In this document: positions 1-5,799 of the stretch, piece by piece | Position numbering within the stretch: the first letter of the stretch is position 1 | Layout: each line of letters starts with the position of its first letter | Assembly (NCBI GenBank): GCA_023487865.1 | Contig: JAMDBG010000123.1 | Location: 1 to 7,107, forward strand | Direction of reading: 5' to 3' | DNA from: Deltaproteobacteria bacterium | GTDB lineage: Bacteria > Desulfobacterota > Syntrophia > Syntrophales > UBA5619 | DNA: 7,107 bases | Program-made: the position numbers and the translations under genes | The notes under the pieces: generated by a model | What the model saw: the letters and a program-made list of their open reading frames with translations, nothing else | Told to the model about the DNA's origin: nothing | The model's database searches: none

Positions 1-399
1 GCCGCGTTGGTAAAGGGGGGTGACGGCGAGGCGGCCCAGCTTGGGTGCCACGAGGTAGCGGATGGTCGCGTCACTCCCCAGGAACCGCCGGCACCGGCGG
101 GCAAACTCCCGGATCTCCTCGGCGGAAAAGGCGTTGGCCAAACTGAGCATGGGGGTCAGGTGTGTCACAGGGGCAAATTTGTCCAGGGGGGGCGCCCCGA
201 CCCGCTGGGTGGGGGAGTCCGGCGCAGCCAGTGTGGGGAATTCCATTTCCAGGGTTTGGAGTTCCCGCATGAGGCTGTCGTACTGGGTGTCGGTGATCTC
301 CGGGGCATCCAATTGATGGTAACGCCGGTTGTGATAAAGGATGGTTGCCTTCAGTTCTTCCATCCTTCGAACTGCTGTTTCGTGATCCATCAAGACCAT
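1..399 (-). CDS. ligA: NAD+-dependent DNA ligase (LigA) family protein, N-terminal part, cut by the window edge; altered adenylation motif
   Basis: LigA seals nicks in DNA using NAD+. The minus strand is open from an ATG at 399 to base 1 (133 codons, 3' end outside the window). Residues 1-~75 match LigA domain Ia. The NMN-contacting residues of E. coli LigA (Y22, H23, D32, Y35, D36) have counterparts at Y27, H28, D37, Y40 and D41, and PDSPTQRVG is intact at 60-68. The start of the adenylation domain follows, with PMLSLANAF where PMLSLDNAF is usual. The active-site motif, normally ExKxDG, reads APKLGR at 118-123. The catalytic Lys (K120) is kept, but the Glu, Asp and Gly are replaced. Family membership is seen directly; loss of ligase activity is inference, and this may be a paralog or a decaying copy. 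An in-frame ATG at 390 is an alternative start. It lies 9 bp downstream of the 88-residue gene, probably in one transcript. Confidence 0.85.
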   Translation of the reverse strand, partial: MVLMDHETAVRRMEELKATILYHNRRYHQLDAPEITDTQYDSLMRELQTLEMEFPTLAAPDSPTQRVGAPPLDKFAPVTHLTPMLSLANAFSAEEIREFARRCRRFLGSDATIRYLVAPKLGRLAVTPLYQRG

Positions 400-408
400 T
401 GACTCTCT

Positions 409-675
409 TTATTTTACAAGCCTTAGATCGGGTTTCTTCTTCTGTTTTTTTTTATTCGGGCCTTCCTCGGGCTGCCTGAGGAGCTGTTCGTTGAAGATGT
501 GGTTTTTGGCGCGTACGGCATTGATGATGAAAAAGACAATGACCGCTTTTTCCCACTCCTTGGAGGGTTCGAAATGCTCCATCCGGCATTTGTATTTTTC
601 CCATAGGGAGGTGAGGGAAGCCTCGTCGAGGCTGAGGATCCTTTCGGCCAGTTTGTCCAGTGCGGATTCAAGCAT
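409..675 (-). CDS. Hypothetical 88-residue protein with lysine-rich C-terminal tail
   Basis: I do not recognise the family. The open frame extends upstream to 876, but the ATG at 675 is preferred because AGGAG lies 8 nt before it and the upstream translation looks random. The protein begins MLESALDKLAERILSLDE. It has an amphipathic, probably helical N-terminal half with acidic and aromatic residues (LTSLWEKYKCRMEHFEPSKEWEK), then a short hydrophobic stretch (AVIVFFIINAV, about residues 43-53) that could be a buried helix rather than a membrane span. It ends in a strongly basic tail (NKKKQKKKPDLRLVK) that could bind nucleic acid. It sits 9 bp upstream of the LigA-like gene, so the two are probably co-transcribed and could be functionally linked. 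That link is inferred from position only. Confidence 0.65.
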   Translation of the reverse strand: MLESALDKLAERILSLDEASLTSLWEKYKCRMEHFEPSKEWEKAVIVFFIINAVRAKNHIFNEQLLRQPEEGPNKKKQKKKPDLRLVK

Positions 676-847
676 GATGATGGCTCCTGGCGGCTGCGGA
701 AGAAGTTCCCCTACGGCGTTTTGCAGATGCGCCGCAGTGCCGCTGGAGGAAGCGCCTTCCTTCCGGTGCTTTTTATTAAACCGCCCGTGATGTAAAGCAT
801 TATCGAATATCTGTCGGCCATTGCCCCTGCAGGCGTCTTTCCCGACT

Positions 848-876
848 ATCCTAATCAAACCGGGACGCAAAGTCAA
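848..876 (-). promoter_or_regulatory. Sigma70-type promoter for the 88-residue protein / ligase unit
   Basis: Reading the minus strand, TTGACT (876-871) is followed after exactly 17 bp by TAGGAT (853-848). These match five of six and four of six consensus bases. Transcription would start near 841 and leave a leader of about 165 nt before the ATG at 675. This assignment is motif-based only. Confidence 0.5.
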
Positions 877-924
877 ATCGAAACAAAAACGGCAGGGCTG
901 GGTCCGAAAATACCGAAAAAAGCC

Positions 925-952
925 TTGTCTTTTTGGAGCGTCTCGCTATAAT
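925..952 (+). promoter_or_regulatory. Sigma70-type promoter for the HIT operon or a leader RNA
   Basis: TTGTCT (925-930) is followed after 16 bp by a perfect TATAAT (947-952). The expected start is near 959, giving a leader of about 159 nt before the HIT gene. It diverges from the minus-strand promoter at 848-876, so the two transcripts do not overlap. Confidence 0.65.
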
Positions 953-958
953 CTGTCC

Positions 959-1080
959 GTCACCGGACAGGGGCGATCCCTGTTGAACATTGGCCGTTGG
1001 CAGGCGTCGTCCCCCCGTTCGATCCGGTCGGTATCATCGCGATAGAAGTGCGTTCGTGGGAGCGAGCAACAGTCCGGTAG
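959..1080 (+). ncRNA. Candidate structured leader or small RNA upstream of the HIT gene, unidentified
   Basis: The predicted transcript start coincides with the beginning of a nested set of complementary segments. ACCGGA (962-967) pairs with TCCGGT (1073-1078). CTGTTG (980-985) pairs with CAACAG (1067-1072). TCGTCCC (1007-1013) pairs with GGGAGCGA (1058-1065) with one bulged G. Together these form an interrupted rod of about 19 pairs over 117 nt, with a 5'-side bulge (968-979) and a large 5'-side bubble (986-1006). No match to a known riboswitch, SRP RNA or tmRNA was recognised. A rod with a bubble resembles 6S RNA in outline, but I cannot assign it. It could be an independent small RNA or a cis-regulatory leader. 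Alternative pairings exist, such as CTGTCCG 953-959 with CGGACAG 964-970, though most of that 5' arm would not be transcribed. Confidence 0.3.
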
Positions 1081-1117
1081 GAAATGGATATCGCGGAACC
1101 CTGACAGGGCTTGAGAG

Positions 1118-1609
1118 ATGGATACGATTTTTGCACCATGGCGCATGGCCTATATCCGGGCTGAAAAGCAGGAGGGCTGTGTCCTCTGCCGGGACTCCCT
1201 CCGCGGGAAGGAACTGGTTGTTTGTGAGGGAAAGAGCTGTTTCGTGACGGTGAACCGTTACCCCTATACGAACGGGCACCTCATGATCGTTCCCTACCGC
1301 CACCTCTGCACGCTTGCCGATCTTCTTCCGGAGGAGAGGCTGGAACTTTTTGCTTTAATGGATCTCTCCGTCAGAGTTTTGAAGGAGGCGATGCAACCGG
1401 CGGGATTCAACATCGGCATGAACATGGGAAAGGCGGCTGGGGCGGGGATCGATGATCATCTCCATATCCACGTCGTCCCGCGCTGGGGCGGAGACACGAA
1501 TTTCATAAGCGTCATCGGGGGGGTTCGCGTGATTCCGGAGGATGTGACCGGAACCGCCAACGGATTGAGGCCCTTTTTTGAGAGATTATACAGGGAGATC
1601 TGCGGATGA
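1118..1609 (+). CDS. HIT-family nucleotide phosphorylase/hydrolase (Ap4A-type)
   Basis: This 163-residue protein belongs to the histidine-triad superfamily, whose members cleave nucleoside phosphate linkages in the cytoplasm. It resembles the bacterial Ap4A phosphorylase-like branch. The N-terminus has the typical APWRMAYI (6-13), followed by a CVLC pair (21-24) probably part of a zinc site. VNRYPYTNGHLMIVPYRH (45-62) and GFNIGMNMGKAAGAG (96-110) form the nucleotide pocket. The triad HLHIHVV is at 114-120, with H116 the expected nucleophile, and is followed by PRWGGD. The ATG at 1118 is chosen because it includes APWRM and has AGGG 8 nt upstream. The stop overlaps the LapA start (ATGA). The exact substrate (Ap4A, Ap3A or a nucleotide amidate) cannot be told from the sequence. 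Confidence 0.93.
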   Translation: MDTIFAPWRMAYIRAEKQEGCVLCRDSLRGKELVVCEGKSCFVTVNRYPYTNGHLMIVPYRHLCTLADLLPEERLELFALMDLSVRVLKEAMQPAGFNIGMNMGKAAGAGIDDHLHIHVVPRWGGDTNFISVIGGVRVIPEDVTGTANGLRPFFERLYREICG

Positions 1610-1935
1610 AAGTCATCTATACCATTATCCTGGCGCTTGTCGTGATGTTCATCATCACATTTTCACTGGAGAATACGCTGCCTGTCCAGCTGAAGTACTA
1701 CGATTTCTTCGATCGATGGCTCCCGACCTACATGCTGATTTTCATCGCCTTTCTGGTCGGGGTCATCTTCACGGGATTCATGGGAATCGTCGAGCGGTTC
1801 CGTCTGACGCGGACGATCAACCGCCTGAACAAGACGGTCCGGGAACTCCGCCGTGAGATGAAGGCGAACGAAAATCCTGCTTATGTCGATGCGGGTGGAA
1901 AAATGCCTTCGCCGCCTGGGGAAAAATTTTCATAA
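1606..1935 (+). CDS. LapA / DUF1049 domain inner-membrane protein
   Basis: This is a 109-residue small membrane protein. There are two hydrophobic segments, about residues 4-20 and 41-61, separated by a short loop containing the family-typical SLENTLPVQLKYY. A charged, probably coiled-coil cytoplasmic segment follows (about 63-88), then a proline/glycine-rich tail. This is the layout of the LapA (YciS) family. In E. coli LapA works with LapB in controlling LPS synthesis by regulating LpxC turnover. No lapB is in this window, so that role is only inferred by family. The ATG overlaps the HIT stop codon, and AGGGAG lies 8 nt upstream, which indicates translational coupling within the operon. Confidence 0.9.
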   Translation: MKVIYTIILALVVMFIITFSLENTLPVQLKYYDFFDRWLPTYMLIFIAFLVGVIFTGFMGIVERFRLTRTINRLNKTVRELRREMKANENPAYVDAGGKMPSPPGEKFS

Positions 1936-1996
1936 AAAGGTTGGACAACAGGCGCCGGGTGTGTTAGAAGCGCGCACCCTTTTTTCGGTGAATCGG

Positions 1997-2854
1997 ATGA
2001 TGAACTATGGCGGCATCGAGGCAGAATATACGGCGTATGAACCGGCGAAGTTCGTCATCATCCCGGTACCCTACGACCTGACATCGACCTATCAGTCGGG
2101 ATCGCGGCGTGGGCCGGGAGCGATTCTCGACGCTTCCGCCAACATGGAGCTCTATGACGAGGAGCTCCGTCAGGAGACGTTCCGGTCCGGTATCCATACC
2201 CTGTCTCCCCTTGAGGCCGATGCCCGGGGGCCGGCGGAAATGATCGGTACTGTTCGCAGGACCGTAGCCGGAGTCATCACCGACGGGAAGATCCCTGTGA
2301 TGCTCGGGGGCGAGCATAGTGTCTCATTTGGCGCTGTCCAGGCCTTACGGGAGGCATTTCCGGAACTCACAGTCCTCCAGCTTGACGCCCATGCCGACCT
2401 GCGGGAGGCCTATCAGGGAACACCGTTCAGCCACGCTGCGGTTGCCCGTCGGATCGCGGAGATCTGTCCGCTCGTCCAGGTGGGTATTCGGAGCATGAGC
2501 GTGGAGGAGGCTGGATTTCTGGCGACAAGCCCGGTGAAGAGTTATCCGGCGGATTTCATCCTTGACGGTGGATCATGGTGCGGGACGATCTGCGGCGAAC
2601 TGCAGGGGGATGTCTACCTCACGGTGGACCTCGATGTCCTCGATCCGGCCGTCATGCCCGCCACGGGGACTCCGGAGCCGGGAGGAATCGCCTGGCGGGA
2701 TCTGATCCGTCTCATCCGAGAGGTTGCAAAGCGCTGCCGGATCCGGGGTTTTGATGTTGTGGAGTTGGCCCCCATTCCGGGGATGATCGCGCCGGATTTT
2801 CTGGCGTCCAAGCTGATCTACAGGATCATGGGTTATTTGACGGCCGGGTCCTGA
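1997..2854 (+). CDS. speB: Agmatinase (arginase/ureohydrolase family)
   Basis: It hydrolyses agmatine to putrescine and urea with a binuclear Mn2+ centre in the cytoplasm. The protein has 285 residues, normal for bacterial agmatinase. Metal ligands are visible: H107 in GGEHS, D130/H132/D134 in DAHAD, and D211/D213 in DLDVLDP. Guanidinium-side E256 lies in FDVVELAP. PATGTPEPGG (221-230) is also diagnostic. The frame is open back to an ATG at 1883, but that start would overlap LapA by 53 nt and adds sequence not typical of the family. The ATG at 1997 (or 2000) has GGTGA 5 nt upstream and places the first strand (AKFVIIPVPYD) correctly. The next gene makes agmatine, which strongly supports agmatinase over arginase or formiminoglutamase. 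It lies 61 bp after LapA. Confidence 0.9.
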   Translation: MMNYGGIEAEYTAYEPAKFVIIPVPYDLTSTYQSGSRRGPGAILDASANMELYDEELRQETFRSGIHTLSPLEADARGPAEMIGTVRRTVAGVITDGKIPVMLGGEHSVSFGAVQALREAFPELTVLQLDAHADLREAYQGTPFSHAAVARRIAEICPLVQVGIRSMSVEEAGFLATSPVKSYPADFILDGGSWCGTICGELQGDVYLTVDLDVLDPAVMPATGTPEPGGIAWRDLIRLIREVAKRCRIRGFDVVELAPIPGMIAPDFLASKLIYRIMGYLTAGS

Positions 2855-2893
2855 TTTTTAAAAAAGATTTTTCGCCTGCCGGGGCGTAAAAAA
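2837..2893 (+). promoter_or_regulatory. Weak promoter-like motif and inverted repeat before the arginine decarboxylase gene
   Basis: TTGACG (2837-2842), inside the last codons of the agmatinase gene, is followed after 16 bp by TAAAAA (2859-2864), a weak sigma70-like match. Just downstream, TTTTTCGCC (2868-2876) and GGCGTAAAAA (2883-2892) form an imperfect inverted repeat with a 6-nt loop. The A/T flanks make it symmetrical, so it could be a weak two-way terminator or an operator. The plus strand lacks a U-tract after the stem, so termination in the operon direction is doubtful. Confidence 0.25.
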
Positions 2894-2937
2894 TTCATAA
2901 TCGGTCCGGCCCGCTGCCGATTAAAGGAGAGAAGCCA

Positions 2938-3486
2938 TTGAGCGTTTACGTTCCCAGGAAGATGTTTTTTACCAAAGGAGTGGGCATCCACAGGGAGGAA
3001 CTTCATTCCTTCGAGCTTGCACTCCGGGATGCCGGGATTGAAAAATGCAATCTGGTGCAGGTATCGAGCATCATGCCTCCAGGCTGTCAGGTGATATCCC
3101 GGGCGCGGGGCCTCAAAGAGCTGCACGCCGGCGCGATTACCTATTGCGTCCTGAGCCGCTGCTGCAGCAACGAACCGCGGCGACTGCTGGCTGCCTCCGT
3201 GGGCTGCGCCGTTCCGGCCGATAAGAGCAACTACGGCTATATCAGCGAACACCACTCCTTCGGTCAGACCCAGCGTCAGGCGGGGGATTATGCGGAAGAC
3301 CTGGCCGCCGCCATGCTCGCCTCCACCCTCGGCATCGACTTCGATATCGATGAGAGCTGGGACGAGAAAAAGGAGATCTTCAAGATCAGCGGCAAAATCG
3401 TCAGCACACGGAACATCACGCAATCCAGCATCGTTCAATCGCACGGTTACACGACTGTCATCGCCGTTGCCGTCTTCGTCTTCTGA
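2938..3486 (+). CDS. pdaD: Pyruvoyl-dependent arginine decarboxylase
   Basis: It converts arginine to agmatine and CO2, using a pyruvoyl group made by self-cleavage rather than PLP. The 182-residue length fits the PvlArgDC family. The processing site is VSSIMPPG (42-49): cleavage is expected between S43 and S44, with S44 becoming the pyruvoyl group. N38, six residues before S44, matches the conserved Asn of the archaeal enzyme, and E104 in YISEHH is the likely catalytic Glu. The start is TTG at 2938, decided by AGGAGA 7 nt upstream (2925-2930). No other start codon is nearby, and the protein begins with the typical YVPRKMFFTKGVG. It is 83 bp downstream of agmatinase, so the pair forms a two-step putrescine pathway. 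Cysteine-rich CVLSRCC (70-76) is visible; its meaning is unknown. Confidence 0.93.
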   Translation: MSVYVPRKMFFTKGVGIHREELHSFELALRDAGIEKCNLVQVSSIMPPGCQVISRARGLKELHAGAITYCVLSRCCSNEPRRLLAASVGCAVPADKSNYGYISEHHSFGQTQRQAGDYAEDLAAAMLASTLGIDFDIDESWDEKKEIFKISGKIVSTRNITQSSIVQSHGYTTVIAVAVFVF

Positions 3487-3525
3487 TCATAGCCGCTGAA
3501 TTGCGGAACAACCGAAAAAGACGAC

Positions 3526-3593
3526 CGTCCTCTCCCGGAAACGGGAGAGGGCGAAGAAGTCAGATTTTAGAAACCGTCACTCTCCGGAGAGGG
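3526..3593 (+). promoter_or_regulatory. Hairpin plus palindrome overlapping the kinase ribosome binding site
   Basis: CCTCTCCCG (3529-3537), loop GAAA (3538-3541) and CGGGAGAGG (3542-3550) form a perfect 9-bp stem with a GNRA tetraloop. Three further pairs including one wobble extend it to 3526-3553. At 3580-3591 is a perfect 12-bp palindrome, CTCTCCGGAGAG, whose right half contains the Shine-Dalgarno sequence (GGAGAGGG, 3586-3593) of the kinase gene. CCTCTCC (3529-3535) can pair equally with GGAGAGG at 3544-3550 or at 3586-3592, so mutually exclusive structures that hide or expose the ribosome binding site are possible. The first hairpin could also be a U-tract-less 3' end for the polyamine operon. 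The pairing is seen directly; the regulatory role is inference. Confidence 0.45.
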
Positions 3594-3597
3594 AAAG

Positions 3598-5799
3598 ATG
3601 GTTCCGAACGGTCTGCATGCATCTTGGGGATATGTGATCCCTCCGCTTCTGGGATTCATTGTCCTGCTCGGTCTCGCCCTGATCTCACTCCTGTATGGCG
3701 GGAGGAAGAGGACGAACATCCTGTTTGCCGGCATCTGCCTCCTTGGCGCCCTCCTCAATGCCGATATGGTCCTTGTTTCCATTCTGCCCGACGAGAGGCT
3801 CGCCCTCCGTGTCGACCGGACAATCCATTTCTTTTTCGTCTTCAGCGTCCCCGTCTATATCAAGTTCGTGCATGCCTTTTTAGGTATCCGCGACAGACGG
3901 TGGCTGGAGATCTCCGCGTGGCTGTTGAGCAGCGCATTTCTGATCATCGTACCCACGGACCTGTATATCAGTGGTTTTCACTACTATTTTTTCGGCCGGA
4001 TCGCCCGCTCCGGCATGCTCTTTCATCTTTTTTCAGTAACGGTCGCCTTTACGGTCCTTTACTGTCTGGTGCTCCTTTATCGCGCCATGCGGCGGACCGC
4101 CGACAATCACATGAGAAACAGGATCAAGTATATCTTCGGCGGATTGGGATTTTCCGCCCTCCTGCTTGCCTTCACGATCCTTCCGGTCAGCGGCGTTCCC
4201 GTCTACCCGCTGGGACATTTCAGCTTCATCCCCGGTATATTTCTCGCTTTCGGTCTCCTGAAATATGACCTCCTGGACATCGGCGCCCTCATCCGCCGCG
4301 GGACGGTCTATTTCTTCCTGACCGGTATTCTCACCGCCCTCTATATCCTCGTCATCTCCCTCTTCCATACCTTCTTTTTTACTTCCAGCAGCGATTCGTT
4401 CGTCCTCTCGCTGGTCCTGGTACTGATCATCGTCCTTCTGTTCAATCCCCTTCGGGAAAGGGTGCAGGGGCTCATCGACCGCCTCTTTTTCCGGGGGCGA
4501 TACGATTACCGGGAACTCCTCCGGGAGATCAGCGGCCGACTGGCCTCGCTTCTGAGTCTCCCGCAGATCAGGAAAATGCTCGTCGATGCGATTGCCGAGG
4601 CCCTGCAAGTGGAAAGGGTGATTCTCATCCTCTCCGAAGAGGGGAGGTACCGTCTCTACTGTGGAGGGCTGGAAGGGGCAGGGGAGGCACCCTCCCAGGG
4701 GATCGCCTTGCTGATGCATGTTCTGAATACGGAGATGCGGCCGATGACCAGGGTGGCCGCGGAGAGAAGCTGCGTCGATGATGAAGACCGGGAGGCGTTA
4801 ATTCACCTCTTTAATCATCTTGATACAGTGCTGGTCATTCCGCTCCCCGCACGGGCGGGGTCGGCAGGATTGATTGCCCTCGGGCAGAAGCGGTCGGGAG
4901 AGCTCTTCGTTGAAGAGGATCTGGAGCTCCTGACGACGATCGCCAATCAGGCGGCCACGGCGATCGAAAACGCGCGGAGTTATGAAGCCCTGGAGGCGCT
5001 CAATAGGGATCTCGAACAGAAGGTGACCGGGCGGACCGCCGCTCTGCGTGAAGCGCTGGCGGAGAAAGAGCGGACCCAGGACCAGCTCATCCGCTCGGAG
5101 AGCCTTGCCGCGATCGGGCAGCTTGTTGCCGGGACCGCCCACGAATTGAATAATCCCATCGCCGGGGCGATGAGCCTGGTCGAGAGCAGCGTCGAGACCA
5201 TCGAGGGATCGAAGACACAGGCAGTGAAACTGGAAGAGATCATCGACGATCTCCGCTTTTCTCTGGGAGAACTCAGGAGGGCGAGCGCGATTATCAGGAG
5301 CCTTCTTGATCTCTCGCGCCAGACACAAACCTATGTCGAGCCGGTCGATATAAACCGGGCGGTCGATGACGCCCTGCTGGTTCTTTACAACCAATACAAA
5401 AACCTGGATGTGGAGATAAAGAAGGACTATGGAGACCTCCCTCCGGTCAAGGGCAATTATGCCAACCTGGGACAGGTCCTGATCAACATCCTCCGGAACG
5501 CCTTCCAGGCGCTGCCGGAAGGGAAGGGAGGGATTTTCCTGACGACGCGTTACCGGGCGGCAGACGACACCGTCGCCGTTGTCTGCCGGGATACGGGGAA
5601 GGGGATTCCCGCCGCGGCACTGAAAGATATCTTCAAACCCTTTTTCACAACCAAAGTGGTGGGCGGAGGGACGGGTCTCGGTCTTTACATCTCCCATGAG
5701 ATCATCCGGCGTCACGGCGGTCAGATCAGTGTGGAGAGCGAAGAGGGGAAGGGGACTGTCGTGACAGTTGAACTCCCCTGCAAAAGGAGGGAAGGATGA
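3598..5799 (+). CDS. Membrane-bound sensor histidine kinase with 7TM-like sensor and GAF domain
   Basis: The protein has 733 residues. The N-terminal ~285 residues hold about eight or nine hydrophobic helices (roughly 12-33, 41-61, 75-95, 104-121, 139-161, 176-196, 207-222, 236-260, 268-284), resembling the HisKA 7TM sensor type. A GAF domain follows (about 305-460), then a helical linker (465-500). The HisKA H-box is AGTAHELNNP (511-520), with H515 the phosphorylated residue. The HATPase core has an N-box around N634 (INILRNAFQA), G1 DTGKG (665-669), F-box FKPFFTTK (679-686) and G2 GGGTGLGLYI (689-698). All catalytic elements look intact. The ATG at 3598 is supported by GGAGAGGG 4 nt upstream. 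Its stop overlaps the start of the receiver-cyclase gene, its obvious phosphotransfer partner. The sensed ligand is unknown. Confidence 0.93.
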   Translation: MVPNGLHASWGYVIPPLLGFIVLLGLALISLLYGGRKRTNILFAGICLLGALLNADMVLVSILPDERLALRVDRTIHFFFVFSVPVYIKFVHAFLGIRDRRWLEISAWLLSSAFLIIVPTDLYISGFHYYFFGRIARSGMLFHLFSVTVAFTVLYCLVLLYRAMRRTADNHMRNRIKYIFGGLGFSALLLAFTILPVSGVPVYPLGHFSFIPGIFLAFGLLKYDLLDIGALIRRGTVYFFLTGILTALYILVISLFHTFFFTSSSDSFVLSLVLVLIIVLLFNPLRERVQGLIDRLFFRGRYDYRELLREISGRLASLLSLPQIRKMLVDAIAEALQVERVILILSEEGRYRLYCGGLEGAGEAPSQGIALLMHVLNTEMRPMTRVAAERSCVDDEDREALIHLFNHLDTVLVIPLPARAGSAGLIALGQKRSGELFVEEDLELLTTIANQAATAIENARSYEALEALNRDLEQKVTGRTAALREALAEKERTQDQLIRSESLAAIGQLVAGTAHELNNPIAGAMSLVESSVETIEGSKTQAVKLEEIIDDLRFSLGELRRASAIIRSLLDLSRQTQTYVEPVDINRAVDDALLVLYNQYKNLDVEIKKDYGDLPPVKGNYANLGQVLINILRNAFQALPEGKGGIFLTTRYRAADDTVAVVCRDTGKGIPAAALKDIFKPFFTTKVVGGGTGLGLYISHEIIRRHGGQISVESEEGKGTVVTVELPCKRREG

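Larger units (their letters stand above)
676..1117. other. Divergent intergenic region without a convincing gene
   Basis: These 442 bases separate the minus-strand ligase unit from the plus-strand HIT operon. I see two back-to-back promoters (848-876 minus, 925-952 plus), a roughly 165-nt leader for the minus unit and a roughly 159-nt leader for the plus unit. The minus leader contains a small inverted repeat (AGGAAG 747-752, CTTCCT 756-761). The plus leader contains the structured segment listed separately. Open frames across this stretch lack ribosome binding sites and recognisable protein sequence. Confidence 0.6.

Noticed and set aside
7..402. Plus-strand 131-codon open frame
   Set aside because: It is antisense to the LigA-like gene, whose protein sequence is clearly recognisable on the minus strand.
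676..876. N-terminal extension of the 88-residue protein up to an ATG at 876
   Set aside because: The ATG at 675 has a good AGGAG at correct spacing. The extension has no recognisable protein character and would begin inside the promoter motif at 848-876.
1013..1030. tRNA T-loop-like GTTCGATCC before the HIT gene
   Set aside because: There is no matching T stem, acceptor stem or anticodon arm around it.
1067..1090. Resemblance of CAGTCCGGTAGGAA to the SRP RNA core
   Set aside because: The conserved SRP RNA domain IV sequence and its helix are not present; the similarity is short.
1883..1996. Longer agmatinase start at 1883
   Set aside because: It would overlap LapA by 53 nt and add 38 residues not found in the family. 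The ATG at 1997 has GGTGA upstream.
3501..4268. Plus-strand 255-codon open frame overlapping the kinase start
   Set aside because: Arg/Pro/Ser-rich translation is typical of an off-frame shadow, and the kinase frame shows clear membrane helices and domains.
4798..5715. Minus-strand 305-codon open frame
   Set aside because: It is antisense to the conserved GAF/HisKA/HATPase region; its length is explained by high GC. No ribosome binding site or family features.
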